Shown: piece after piece, positions 1 through 8,507 of the stretch
How the letters are laid out: the number at the start of each line of letters is the position of its first letter
Position numbering within the stretch: position 1 is the first letter of the stretch
Virus record (IMG/VR): IMGVR_UViG_3300036846_001291
Span: 1-39,343 of that record
Source: a virus
Direction: 5' to 3' (one strand)
DNA length: 39,343 nt
The notes under the pieces: model-generated
The model's database searches: none
What the model saw: only the letters and a program-made list of their open reading frames with translations
What the model was told of the DNA's origin: nothing
Position numbers and translations under genes: made by a program

Positions 1-283
1 CGAGGGCGCGCAGGATCGCCACGATTTCGTCGGGCGACTTGTCGGCAATGGGCACGTGCCGCCCCGCGTCGTCCACGAACGTCCAGTCGAGCAGGTACGC
101 GACCACGTGCGCCTGCGCGATCAGGAAAGGATCCACGCGCGACACGCCATCCGCGACGCGCACCATGCGTCCGCGGGTGTCGAGTTCCTCGCCGTGGGTG
201 AGGACGCGTTTCACGGTGATCGAGTCACCGTCGGAGAGCGGGAGCGTCACCGTGTCGGGACGGACAAAGCGCGAGCGCGGCAT
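1..283 (-). CDS. Tail assembly chaperone gpG, N-terminal part (cut by contig start)
   Basis: This is the first ~94 codons of the chaperone gene that appears complete at 38875-39324. Translation starts at the ATG at 283, and the reading frame runs off the left edge of the window. It lies 6 bases downstream of the preceding tail gene. It is a duplicate caused by the terminal redundancy, not a second gene. Confidence 0.9.
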   Translation of the reverse strand, partial: MPRSRFVRPDTVTLPLSDGDSITVKRVLTHGEELDTRGRMVRVADGVSRVDPFLIAQAHVVAYLLDWTFVDDAGRHVPIADKSPDEIVAILRAL

Positions 284-296
284 GGGGGGTCACCTT
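1..296. repeat. Terminal direct repeat, left copy
   Basis: Bases 1-296 recur at 39042-39337 (offset 39,041). The only internal difference is at 128 (A) versus 39169 (G). After base 296 the copies diverge, and the right copy ends in six unrelated bases. This is the usual sign of a circularly assembled or terminally redundant phage genome. The mismatch is a third-position proline codon change in the tail chaperone gene, so it looks like population variation rather than random error. Confidence 0.95.
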
Positions 297-565
297 TCCG
301 GCGGGCCAAGGCGCGCAGTGAGCGCGTCGCCCATAATCTGCAACGTGTCGATCGGCCACCGCCACCGCCCGTTGGCGTGGGGAGCCACAAACGCGAGCGG
401 GCGTTGCGTGACCCGGAACGCGTCGAGCGCGACGATCGTGGCGGTCAGTCGCCACGCGGGATCCGCGCCCTCGTCGGTGTGTTTCGTCACCGTCCAGGCG
501 CGCACGGTTCCGGCCGGGTAGTACCCGGCGCGGATCGTGCCCTCGACGCCCCGCACGGTGACCAT
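290..565 (-). CDS. Small tail-module protein (unknown)
   Basis: This 91-residue protein lies between the tail tube gene and the tail chaperone gene, 3 bases after the tail tube stop. It has mixed alpha/beta composition with a WRWPI segment near residue 70, no membrane segment and no signal peptide. Its position suggests a role in tail assembly or tail completion. I recognise no family with a defined function, so the role rests on context alone. Confidence 0.75.
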   Translation of the reverse strand: MVTVRGVEGTIRAGYYPAGTVRAWTVTKHTDEGADPAWRLTATIVALDAFRVTQRPLAFVAPHANGRWRWPIDTLQIMGDALTARLGPPER

Positions 566-568
566 CGA

Positions 569-964
569 CTAGTGGGAATGACCCCACGTGCCCGCGGCGA
601 CGAACGCCCCGGTCATCGTGACCGCGCCCTTCACGTCGACGTCGATCGTCTGATCGAGCCACGCGGGGCCGTACTCGTACGACGACGGGTAGAGCGACGA
701 CGGGTAGAGATACAGATCGACCCCGTTCGCCGAGTTGGATCCCGCGTAGAGCGCGTCGTCGGCGCTATCCCAAAACCCCGAGATGGTGCCCTTAATGTCG
801 GGCAACCCCTGCACGTAGACTTTGTTCAAATCGCCGAAGCAGGTGACCTCGACCTTGTCGCGCGTGCGATTGAGCGACCACTTCGACATCGACACGACGG
901 CGCTCACCGGGCCCCCGGCCGCGACCGCCATTTGAATCACCGCTTTGCCACCGTGGTACCGCAT
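569..964 (-). CDS. Major tail tube protein
   Basis: This 131-residue protein forms, by inference, the repeating subunit of the siphophage tail tube. The sequence has a KVEVTCFGD-type segment followed by GxxDIKGTISGFWD, a pattern typical of beta-barrel tail tube proteins that begin with a short lead-in and discriminate target sites through TxxGD-like strands. A strong ribosome-binding site (GGGAG) precedes the ATG, as expected for a highly expressed structural gene. It sits just upstream of the gpG/gpGT chaperones and the tape measure. A perfect 15-bp tandem repeat (680-709) encodes LYPSS twice. Confidence 0.8.
   Translation of the reverse strand: MRYHGGKAVIQMAVAAGGPVSAVVSMSKWSLNRTRDKVEVTCFGDLNKVYVQGLPDIKGTISGFWDSADDALYAGSNSANGVDLYLYPSSLYPSSYEYGPAWLDQTIDVDVKGAVTMTGAFVAAGTWGHSH
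680..709. repeat. 15-bp perfect tandem repeat in the tail tube gene
   Basis: Two identical 15-base units (680-694 and 695-709) lie in frame in the tail tube gene and encode LYPSS-LYPSS. The 15-base length preserves the frame, so copy-number change would lengthen or shorten a surface loop without breaking the protein. Confidence 0.9.
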
Positions 965-984
965 AACCGGATCTCCCTTCGTCG

Positions 985-2643
985 TTAGTGAGTGTGAACC
1001 GCCGCGAGCGCGAGCAACTGTTGCAAATCGCCGATCACCGTCGCCGACCGGGTGACCCACGACGCCGCCGCGACGCGCGCGGGCAACGCCGCGGCGATCC
1101 GGGCCCGCTCGACCGGGCTCGCGAGCCACGCGCGAATCACGGCCGACGCCTCGTCCGGGGTGGTGAAGGTGGGCACGAGGTCGCCGAACACCTCGCCGAC
1201 CTCGGCCCGCGCCGTACTGACGTGGAACACCCCGCACGCGGCCAACTCGTACGCGCGCGGGTTCAGGGATTCCGCGTGCGCGATCGGCGGCGCGTTGCGG
1301 CCCCACCCCTTCGACACGCGGTAGAGATTGAGCCCGACCTGCGCGCGCCGGTAGAGCGACGCGGCGACCGCGTTGTGAATCTGCCTGCCGCGGACGAACG
1401 CCCGGAGCGGCGACCGCGATCCCAAGAGGTCCCACGAGCCATAGAGGCCGAGGTCGATCCCCGTCCAATCGATCGCGGTGAGCCACTCGACGCGCTCGCG
1501 GTTGCCCGACCCGACGAACACGACGTCGTGCGCGGCGACCGCGTCGTCGCCCGGCCGCGGGCCCGGCCGGTGGCGCTCGGGATGCCACCCGTGCGGGAGG
1601 AAGCCCATGCGCGGGTTCACGGCGCGGAACGCGTCGACGGCCGATCGCTCGTGCGTCCACCCGCCGTCCACGAGCGCGGCGATGCGTAGTTCGTGCTCCA
1701 TGTCGTAGGGCGTTTCCGTGAAGAGGATCACCACGCGCACGCCCGCGCGTTTGAGCAGGACGAGCACGTCGGGGTGCAAGTACATCGCGCTCACGACCAC
1801 GACGGCATCGACTTGGTGCCGCAGGGCCATTTCGAGCACCCCGAGGCCCGCGTGATAGAACACGTCGCTCGCGGTCGGCCGCTCGAAGTCGGGGCGGGCG
1901 CGCTTGACGCGCCGCCATGCGGTGTACAACCACCGCCGCGAGCCGTCGATCCGCTCGTCGAGGCGGTACCGGATCACGCGCACGCCGTGCGCCTCCAGGC
2001 CGAACCGCAACCCGGCCTCCACGTCGGCCGGGGCGACGCTCGCGCCGGGGTGCACGAGCAACACGAGCCCGCCGACGGCGGCGACGGTCGGGCGGCACGT
2101 ATAGACGACGGTCGGATCCCACACGAGCGCGTCGGCCGGATAGTGCGCGAGCGTGGACACGCAAAAATCGAAGTCGCCCTCGTAGCGGGTGCCCCACTGG
2201 CCGAGGCGCGCCGGATCGTTGGGCGGCACGAACTGCGGGGTCCCGTGGTTGCCGATCCGCACGACGGGGTCGGTCCACAACACGCGCCCGCCGGGCGCGA
2301 TCATGCGGAACATCACGGGTCGCCCCGGCGCGGCGGCGACCGCGGCCCGGATCGCCGCGAACGCGCCGGGCAGGAACGCGTCGTCGTCGTCGAGGAACAC
2401 GAGGTGCGTGCCCGTGGCGCGCGCGATCCCGAGCGTCCGTTCGTCGCAGCCGAAGTTGTGCCCCGGCGGGCACGCGATCCAGGTGTACCCGAACCGCGCG
2501 ACGGTGGCCGCGACGGGGTCGCCCTCGCCGACGACGAGCACCTCGTCCTCGGGCGCGAGGGGTTGATCGGCGAGCGACTGCAACGCCCGCGCGAGCGACG
2601 CGCGCCCGGTCGTCGGCACGATCACCGACAAGCGCGGCGTCAC
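985..2643 (-). CDS. Two-domain glycosyltransferase (GT2 N-terminus, CgeB-like GT-B C-terminus)
   Basis: This 552-residue protein starts at a GTG that overlaps the stop of the tail terminator gene (GTGA). Residues 4-190 are a family-2 glycosyltransferase: RLSVIVPTTGR at the start and a DDDD metal/nucleotide-sugar motif at 85-88. Residues ~205-550 look like a GT-B enzyme of the CgeB/glycosyltransferase-1 type, with FVGSGNRERVEWL and a C-terminal segment containing RAYELAACG followed by STARAEVGEVFGDLVPTF. The gene sits inside the tail operon, between the tail terminator and the tail tube. The inferred role is sugar attachment to a virion protein or surface polymer; the acceptor is unknown. There is no membrane segment, so it should act in the cytoplasm. 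Confidence 0.85.
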   Translation of the reverse strand: MTPRLSVIVPTTGRASLARALQSLADQPLAPEDEVLVVGEGDPVAATVARFGYTWIACPPGHNFGCDERTLGIARATGTHLVFLDDDDAFLPGAFAAIRAAVAAAPGRPVMFRMIAPGGRVLWTDPVVRIGNHGTPQFVPPNDPARLGQWGTRYEGDFDFCVSTLAHYPADALVWDPTVVYTCRPTVAAVGGLVLLVHPGASVAPADVEAGLRFGLEAHGVRVIRYRLDERIDGSRRWLYTAWRRVKRARPDFERPTASDVFYHAGLGVLEMALRHQVDAVVVVSAMYLHPDVLVLLKRAGVRVVILFTETPYDMEHELRIAALVDGGWTHERSAVDAFRAVNPRMGFLPHGWHPERHRPGPRPGDDAVAAHDVVFVGSGNRERVEWLTAIDWTGIDLGLYGSWDLLGSRSPLRAFVRGRQIHNAVAASLYRRAQVGLNLYRVSKGWGRNAPPIAHAESLNPRAYELAACGVFHVSTARAEVGEVFGDLVPTFTTPDEASAVIRAWLASPVERARIAAALPARVAAASWVTRSATVIGDLQQLLALAAVHTH

Positions 2644-3056
2644 TGCCCCACCCATATGCGGTACCGCCCGCCTCCGTGTTGCCACCGGATCGACGCGTCG
2701 AGGTCGTCGGGCTCGACGCCGCGGACGTACTCGTCGCGCGCCATGTGCATCAGGTCGTAGCTCTCGACCTCCAGGCTCCCGCCGTCGAGCAGGGCGTCGA
2801 TCTGCGCCGCCGCGGCGTCGACGGTTTGCCCGCTCGCGGAGAGCTGCACGGCTTTCACGAGGTAGATCGGGGCCTCGAAGGCGCGCGCGTTGAACATGCG
2901 GGTGTCCTCGCCGATCACGAGCGACACGATCACGAAGGCCGTCACGTTCTGTGGCGGATCGCCAAAAAACACCCCGCCGGGGCAGAGGCCCTGGAGCGTG
3001 GGGTCCGCGGCGAGCTTGGCGACGAGCGCGATATGCACGGCCGAGGAATCCGCCAT
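2640..3056 (-). CDS. Tail terminator / tail completion protein (DUF3168-like)
   Basis: This 138-residue protein begins with an alpha helix (SAVHIALVAKLAADPTL) and continues with a beta-rich core ending in GGRYRIWVGQ. That size and pattern fit the small proteins that cap the tail tube next to the neck. The gene follows the gp10-like neck gene with a TAATG overlap and precedes the glycosyltransferase. The family assignment rests on size, general pattern and gene order. Confidence 0.7.
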   Translation of the reverse strand: MADSSAVHIALVAKLAADPTLQGLCPGGVFFGDPPQNVTAFVIVSLVIGEDTRMFNARAFEAPIYLVKAVQLSASGQTVDAAAAQIDALLDGGSLEVESYDLMHMARDEYVRGVEPDDLDASIRWQHGGGRYRIWVGQ

Positions 3057-3472
3057 TACGCGGCCCCCCGCAAGAGAAACCCGTTCTGCACGAGCATCGT
3101 TTCGAGGTCCTGCCACATCCGCCGCCGCGCGCGGATCGCCGCCGGGATGAACACGTTGCCCGCGGGCATCGCGCCGCGGTTCGCGCCGATCGCGGTGTGG
3201 CGCGCCATCGTGCCGTGTTCGTAGATCCAGGCGTGGTGCGCCGTGTTCTTCACGACCCATTTCGCGACGAACCGCCCGCCCTCGAACTTCGACGCGTACA
3301 CGTGGTCGCGGAGGTTGCCCGTCACGACGGGATACGCGGCGCGGATCGTCGTCGTCGCGCTGTTCGCCGCCGCCTCGCAAATGTGATCGGCCTCGGCGTG
3401 CAAGTCGTCGGGCAGGGCGCGGAGCGCGGCCCGCACCTCCTCGAACCCGTCGAGCACGAGCTTCACGCTCAC
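3056..3472 (-). CDS. HK97 gp10-like neck/minor tail protein
   Basis: This 138-residue protein has the HK97 gp10 layout. It starts with a helix (FEEVRAALRALPDDLHAEAD), then has YPVVTGNLRDHVYA, a loop around AHHAWIYEHG and a basic C-terminus. Such proteins connect the head-tail junction to the tail. The GTG start overlaps the previous stop (GTGA). Order and size match the connector set of HK97-like phages. Confidence 0.85.
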   Translation of the reverse strand: MSVKLVLDGFEEVRAALRALPDDLHAEADHICEAAANSATTTIRAAYPVVTGNLRDHVYASKFEGGRFVAKWVVKNTAHHAWIYEHGTMARHTAIGANRGAMPAGNVFIPAAIRARRRMWQDLETMLVQNGFLLRGAA

Positions 3473-3822
3473 GCGACCACCTCGGCGCAAATCATCGCGA
3501 GTTCGACGGCGCGCTCGGCGGGGGTGATCACGCCGAGGACCGCGAACGTGCGCCCGTTGAACAGGATTCGCGTTTGCGAGGTGACTTGCGGGTGAAACGG
3601 GCCGGTGACGATATGCGACGCCTGCGCGAGGATCGCGCCCGCGGCCTTCACGCGTTCCAGGGCTTGTCCCGTCGCGGATTCGATCTTCACGAAGAGGGCC
3701 GGGGGCGCGAGGTCGGTCCACGCCTGCACGAATCCGCCGTGCCCGTCGGCGACGGGCGCGGTGGGGTTCTGAAACCACACCCGGTGCGGGCGCTCGCCGA
3801 TGTTCGTGGTCGGGCCGATCAT
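3469..3822 (-). CDS. Head-tail adaptor / head closure protein
   Basis: This 117-residue beta-rich protein contains HRVWFQNPTAPVADGHGGF near the start and SQTRILFNGRTFAVLGVI toward the end, a layout typical of head-closure adaptors of the SPP1 gp16 / HK97 gp7 kind. It would plug and extend the connector after DNA packaging. The ATG overlaps the connector stop (ATGA), consistent with translational coupling. Confidence 0.8.
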   Translation of the reverse strand: MIGPTTNIGERPHRVWFQNPTAPVADGHGGFVQAWTDLAPPALFVKIESATGQALERVKAAGAILAQASHIVTGPFHPQVTSQTRILFNGRTFAVLGVITPAERAVELAMICAEVVA

Positions 3823-4487
3823 AGGACCGTCACCGCCCGATAGGGATCGACCGCGTCCTCGTACCCGAGCGGCATTATCTGATCGTGCCCGCCGCGGCCC
3901 ATCACGGTCACCGCGTCGCGGCCCGCGGTGAGCAGGTGCGCCGCGAGCAACCCGACGGCGTGCACAAGGCGCGGCGGCAAATCCTGCGGCGTCGGCCACC
4001 CCACCACGAGGCGCAGGGCCCACGGTTGCAGGCCATATACGCTCGGCCACGGGCCGCTGCTCGGCGGGGCCACGACGATCCGGCCGGGGTTGCTGCCCTG
4101 ATCGGCGGTAACTGACGTGGGGTCGAGGGCGACGACGCCCGATTGGGTGCGCACCTGCCACGAGAGCACCGTCTGCACGGGCGCGCAGTACGTCGGGAGC
4201 AGGATCGGCGTCGCGCAGGGCGGCACGTGATCGAAGAACACATCGCGTGTTTGGGTGAGCAACGCGAGCCCGGTGTCGGCTTCGACGAACTCGCGGGCCG
4301 TCTGAATCAGTTGCGTCGCGAGGGCGTCACGCGGATCGCCGTCGAGCCAATCGAGTTCGGCGCGCAGTTTGACGTCGGCGATCGTCACCGGCTCATCGGC
4401 CGGGGGCTCGACGAGGATGCTCACCGCGTGCAACGCACCCGGATACGGCGTCCACGGCGACGGCGACCAGGGCCACCCCGGAATCAC
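3819..4487 (-). CDS. Head-tail connector (HK97 gp6 / SPP1 gp15-like)
   Basis: This 222-residue protein has the gp6-type core: EPVTIADVKLRAELD, then DALATQLIQTAREFVEADTG, and a C-terminal helical region beginning PRLVHAVGLLAAHLL. These proteins form a ring beneath the portal. The first ~35 residues are proline- and tryptophan-rich and precede the usual core, so the product is longer than typical. The GTG start overlaps the preceding stop. Confidence 0.85.
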   Translation of the reverse strand: MIPGWPWSPSPWTPYPGALHAVSILVEPPADEPVTIADVKLRAELDWLDGDPRDALATQLIQTAREFVEADTGLALLTQTRDVFFDHVPPCATPILLPTYCAPVQTVLSWQVRTQSGVVALDPTSVTADQGSNPGRIVVAPPSSGPWPSVYGLQPWALRLVVGWPTPQDLPPRLVHAVGLLAAHLLTAGRDAVTVMGRGGHDQIMPLGYEDAVDPYRAVTVL

Positions 4488-4699
4488 TTGCGGCCCTTCG
4501 GGCGCTCGGGCGCGAGCGGCTCGACGACGGGATCCACGGGCGCGACCGCGTCGACGACCGCCGCCGGGGCCCCGGTCGCCGCGGTTGCCTTGTCGCGGGC
4601 GGGGAGTTGCGGAATGACGACGGGTCCCGGCCGTAACGTGGTGCAGGCCATATGCGGCGCACCACAAATCGGGCAGGGGCCCGGATCGTTCGAGTACAT
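4484..4699 (-). CDS. Small CxxC zinc-binding protein in the head operon
   Basis: This 71-residue protein has a compact N-terminal zinc-ribbon-like motif (CPICGAPHMAC) and an Ala/Pro-rich, probably disordered C-terminus. It lies between the capsid and connector genes. The position fits a capsid accessory or assembly factor, but nothing in the sequence proves it. Confidence 0.7.
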   Translation of the reverse strand: MYSNDPGPCPICGAPHMACTTLRPGPVVIPQLPARDKATAATGAPAAVVDAVAPVDPVVEPLAPERPKGRK

Positions 4700-4773
4700 A
4701 CGCGGCGCTCCGTTTCCAAAGATCGCGGTCGAGGGGCGCGGCCGACGCGCCGCCCCCTCGCCGCGAGTGGCCG

Positions 4774-6012
4774 TTAGTTGAGGCCGGTGACCGTGCCGAA
4801 CGCGCCCGGCCGGTACACGGCGAGCGCGATCCGTTCCTCGGCGCGGATCGCGATCAGGTTCTTCACGAAGAAATCCACGTGCGAGTTCGACAACTCGACG
4901 CGCACCGCCCCCCGCGTGAACTCTTGCGCCGACCCCTGGAAGTCGCCGACGAGGCCGGTGCCCGCGACGATGGCAGGCGTGACGGCCACCGGGATCCCCC
5001 ACAACATCGGCGGTTGCGGCGCGGCCCACGGACCCGCGCCCATGTAGTTCCCTTGCGCGTTCTTCGCGATCGCGATCGCCTGCCAGTTGACCGGGTTCAG
5101 CACGATCCCGGTCGGTTGCACGAACGCCGTCGTCGCGATCGTGGTGATCTGTTTCAGGATCGCATCCATGTTCGTGTCGGTGCCTCGCGGGAGGGCCGGG
5201 GCGAGGCCGGGCGTCGCGAGGATCCCCAACAGGTCGGGCGGCACGCCGTCGCCGTTCAACAACTGATCGTCCTCGACGAGGTCGAGGCCGCGCCGCAAGC
5301 GCGCGTCAATGTACGACGCCAACGCGGGCACGTCTTCGAGCATTTCCTCGGTGACGGGCAACCAATGCGCGATCTTCGTGACGGGCACGGTCGCCTGCTC
5401 GAACACGAGCGCGGATTCCGGTTTCGCCGCGCCCTCGGCGACGGGGGCCGCGGCGTTCGTGAACGCCTTCTCGCGCAGGAAGATGAGGGCGTTGCTTTCG
5501 ACGGTGCCCTGCGCGAGCAAGTCGCTGATCATGGGCAGGCGCATCCCGAGCGGCACAATGCCGGGAATCACCTGCGGGAGCACGAGTTGGCCCCCCGATC
5601 CGGGCGACGAGTCGATCGTCGTCGCGTGCAGGTCGATCGTCGGCGACACCCACGATCCCGAGCGCCGATGCCCGCCCTCTTTGACGAACTTGCGGAACTC
5701 GGGGTGCTCGGCAAACTGTCGGCCCATCGACTTGATCGACGACGGGGCCACGATCGCGGCCTGCGCCGCCGGAATCGAGGCGAGCCCCGCGGTGAGGCGC
5801 TCGACCTCGGCGCTCATGCCCTCGGTGCGGATCGCGGCGTCCAGGCGCGTGCGGATCGCCTTGCCCTCGGCGAGCTTGGCGTCGACGGCGGCGATTTCCT
5901 CGGGGGTGCGGTCGCGCTTTTCGCTGGTCGCGCTCGCGACTTGCGACGTGATCAAGGATTCGATTTCCGTTTTCTTGGCGGTCAGGTCGCGCTGGAGTTC
6001 AGCAGTGTTCAT
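4774..6012 (-). CDS. Major capsid protein, HK97 fold
   Basis: This 412-residue protein has the classic HK97 layout. Residues 1-~90 form a charged coiled-coil delta/scaffold domain (AELQRDLTAKKTEIESLITS). The mature domain begins around residue 130 with a GGQLVLPQVIPGIVPLG segment, followed by a P-domain containing VPVTKIAHWLPVTEEMLED. The RRGLDLVEDDQLLNGDG region and FVKNLIAIRAEERIALAV near the end are typical. The scaffold part is presumably removed by the adjacent S49 protease. I chose the ATG at 6012 because the coiled coil begins there. Confidence 0.95.
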   Translation of the reverse strand: MNTAELQRDLTAKKTEIESLITSQVASATSEKRDRTPEEIAAVDAKLAEGKAIRTRLDAAIRTEGMSAEVERLTAGLASIPAAQAAIVAPSSIKSMGRQFAEHPEFRKFVKEGGHRRSGSWVSPTIDLHATTIDSSPGSGGQLVLPQVIPGIVPLGMRLPMISDLLAQGTVESNALIFLREKAFTNAAAPVAEGAAKPESALVFEQATVPVTKIAHWLPVTEEMLEDVPALASYIDARLRRGLDLVEDDQLLNGDGVPPDLLGILATPGLAPALPRGTDTNMDAILKQITTIATTAFVQPTGIVLNPVNWQAIAIAKNAQGNYMGAGPWAAPQPPMLWGIPVAVTPAIVAGTGLVGDFQGSAQEFTRGAVRVELSNSHVDFFVKNLIAIRAEERIALAVYRPGAFGTVTGLN

Positions 6013-6037
6013 GGCGGGTTCTCGCGGGTGAAAAGGG

Positions 6038-7033
6038 TTAGAGCGTGAGCGCGGCGACCTCTTGCCGCTGGCGCTCAGAGGACGCCGCCCCGCGATCCTG
6101 AACGGTGGCCGACGCGGCGACGAGCGCACGCGCGGGCTCCTGCGTTGTGTCGGGGAGCGACGCGGCGAGGGGCGCGACGGGGTCGCCCGCCGCGATCCGC
6201 GCCAAGGTCTGGTCGAGCGTGGCCACGTCGTCGATCATGCCGAGGGCGAGCGCCTCGGGTGCGCCGTACACGTGCGCCTGCCAGTCGCGGCGTACGCGAT
6301 CGGCGGTCACCCCATGCCCGCGCCCTTTGACGACGGTGCCGACAAAGGCGGCGTACGCCTCATCGACGGTGGCTTGCATCCGGGCGCGGGCCGCGTCGTC
6401 GAGGGGCTCGGCGGGATTGCCCGCGACCTTGCCTTCCCCCGCCGACACGAACGTCCGCTTGACGCCCATCTGTTTGAGCGCCTCACTGAGGTCGTTGTGG
6501 ATCGCGTATACGCCGATGCTGCCGACGCGCGCCGAGGGGGCGGCCACGATCTGCGTCGCGGCGCTCGCGAGACAATACGCGGCGGATCCCATCGTGTACT
6601 GCGCGACGGCGATCACGGGCTTCGTCGCGCGCGCCCGCATCACCTCGGCGGCGAACTCCGCGCTTCCGGCCACGCTCCCGCCCGGCGAATCCACGTCGAG
6701 GACGATGGTCTGGACGTCCTTCGAGGCGACGGCCTCGCGCAACTGCGCGGTGAGGGCCTCGAACGTGGTGCCGCCGCTCATGTCGGAGAGCAAGTTCACG
6801 CGTGGCGCGATCACGCCGTACACCGGAATGATCGCCGCGGTGCCCGCGCGCGGGGGCGGGATCGCTTTCCGGTTCACGAGCGCGGCCTCGACCTCGGCGC
6901 GCTCGGGGGGCGTGCCCGCGAGGTGGCGGGCCAGAATCCCGGCGACCACGGGCAGCATGTCGGGTTGCAGGGCCCACGGGTGGCCGAGGGCGAAGGCGAG
7001 CACGTGCGCGTCGCGGGCGGTGTTACCACTCAT
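6038..7033 (-). CDS. S49 (SppA-like) head maturation protease
   Basis: This 331-residue serine protease has the SppA/ClpP-type fold: a DSPGG oxyanion segment at 115-119, nucleophile Ser150 in YTMGSAAYCLAS, and a lysine-bearing segment downstream (VKRTFVSAGEGKVAGNP). It would process the capsid scaffold domain. The start overlaps the end of the portal gene by 11 bases, and the capsid gene follows, which is the usual portal-protease-capsid order. Confidence 0.93.
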   Translation of the reverse strand: MSGNTARDAHVLAFALGHPWALQPDMLPVVAGILARHLAGTPPERAEVEAALVNRKAIPPPRAGTAAIIPVYGVIAPRVNLLSDMSGGTTFEALTAQLREAVASKDVQTIVLDVDSPGGSVAGSAEFAAEVMRARATKPVIAVAQYTMGSAAYCLASAATQIVAAPSARVGSIGVYAIHNDLSEALKQMGVKRTFVSAGEGKVAGNPAEPLDDAARARMQATVDEAYAAFVGTVVKGRGHGVTADRVRRDWQAHVYGAPEALALGMIDDVATLDQTLARIAAGDPVAPLAASLPDTTQEPARALVAASATVQDRGAASSERQRQEVAALTL

Positions 7034-8507
7034 GGGTCGCCTCGTGGTGCAAGGAAGTCAACGTGGTGACGACGGCGGATTCGGCGAGCACGCGCGCCGC
7101 CGCCGCCGCCGCGGCCCCGGCCTCGGGGAAGAGAGGCGCGAGGTCGGTTTCGAGTTCGCGTTGCCACCGGGCGGCGCTCGCCTGGAACGCGGCGGGCCGG
7201 TCGACGGGCGCGAGCTTTTTGAGGCGCGCGACCTGCCGCCATTGATGCCACGCGACGACCTTGGCGACGCCGCTGTCGGTCGGGGCCGACACGGTCGCGA
7301 CCGACGTTGAGGGCCCGCCCTGTTGCGGCGCGAGTTGATCGGCGCTCGGGTCGTCGATGATTCGCGGCAAGTTCAAGCGCGCGCGGCCTTCGTTGGCCGT
7401 CATCACGGGTCGCCCGACGAGCGCCTGAATCGAGGCGGCTTGTTCCTCGAAGCTGCCCTTCATTTTGTCGGCAATGTTGAATTCGAGGTAGACGTTCGCG
7501 GTGTCGGTCGCTTCGGGCAACAACTGCCGTTCGAGTTCCTCTTCGATCCATTCGAGCCACGGGCCGAGGCAATCCTGATAGAGATTTTTGTGTTGCTCGA
7601 CGATGTTCGAGAACGTCGCGTGATCCAGAATCCCGACCATGGGCAGCGGCACGTGGTACGCGGCGGCGCACTCTTCGCGGCACAACTTGCGGGCCCCGAG
7701 GAACTCGGCGTCCTTCGCCGACCACGACATCGGCTTGAACGCCATGCCGTCTTCGAGAACGGCGACGGCCCCCGCGCCCGCGCCCCCCTGCGCGAATTGC
7801 GTTTGCCATTGCTCGCGCCAGGATTGTTTCTGCGTGGCCGTCCACGTCTTCGCGGCGAGCGGCCGTTCGATCACGCCCTCGAAGCGCGCCGAGTTCCGCC
7901 AGAAGGCTTCGCGGTGGTTGCCCGCGGCGGATTCTTCCGCGAGGACCCGGCGCAAGGTTTCGAGCGGCGAGAGGCCCGCGAGGGGGTTGCGCGGGTTGTA
8001 GCCCGTGAAGGTGACCAGATCGGTCGGCGCGAACGCCACCCGTTGCCCGTCGTACCCGGTCCACACGTACGCGGTCGGGTACAACCCACCCTCGGCTTGG
8101 ATGCACTCGGGCGGGATGCGCAGGAGGCCGATGTTCCCGTCGACGAGGTGCACCTTGATCCAATACGCGTTGAAATAAATCCCGAGGTCCTGCACCAGGG
8201 ATTCGATGAGGCGGTACCGGGTCGTCCAGGGATTCGGCGCGGCGAGCCACTGCGCCACCGGGTGGTTCGCGAGCCGCACGCGATCGGTGTCGCTCACGCG
8301 CCGGTACACGTGGACCCCGAGTTGGGCGATGTTCCGGGCGACGAACTCGACGACGGTGCGGACGTTGGGTTGCGTGCGCCAGATCGACGCATAGCTTTCG
8401 AGCGTGGCCCCGTACAGGTCGATCGCGCCGATGTTCGTGCCCCCGTAGCGCCATTGCGGGATCGGCGGCGTGAACGCCTGCAACGCGCCGAAACTCTGCA
8501 CGATCAC
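7023..8507 (-). CDS. Portal protein, HK97 family
   Basis: This 494-residue protein forms the dodecameric portal at the DNA-packaging vertex. Recognisable elements are a helical stem segment (TVVEFVARNIAQLGVHVY), the NPRNPLAGLSPLETLRRVL block, and the CREECAAAYHVPLPMVGI wing segment. A long Ala-rich C-terminal tail runs from about residue 395. The GTG start overlaps the preceding stop. It lies two small genes after TerL and just before the protease. Confidence 0.95.
   Translation of the reverse strand: MIVQSFGALQAFTPPIPQWRYGGTNIGAIDLYGATLESYASIWRTQPNVRTVVEFVARNIAQLGVHVYRRVSDTDRVRLANHPVAQWLAAPNPWTTRYRLIESLVQDLGIYFNAYWIKVHLVDGNIGLLRIPPECIQAEGGLYPTAYVWTGYDGQRVAFAPTDLVTFTGYNPRNPLAGLSPLETLRRVLAEESAAGNHREAFWRNSARFEGVIERPLAAKTWTATQKQSWREQWQTQFAQGGAGAGAVAVLEDGMAFKPMSWSAKDAEFLGARKLCREECAAAYHVPLPMVGILDHATFSNIVEQHKNLYQDCLGPWLEWIEEELERQLLPEATDTANVYLEFNIADKMKGSFEEQAASIQALVGRPVMTANEGRARLNLPRIIDDPSADQLAPQQGGPSTSVATVSAPTDSGVAKVVAWHQWRQVARLKKLAPVDRPAAFQASAARWQRELETDLAPLFPEAGAAAAAAARVLAESAVVTTLTSLHHEATHEW

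Noticed and set aside
56-988. Long + strand open frames opposite the tail genes (also 4879-6048, 7323-8519, 35036-36256 and 37280-38791)
   Set aside because: They are Arg/His-rich mirror frames of well-supported - strand genes, a known effect of high-GC codon use.
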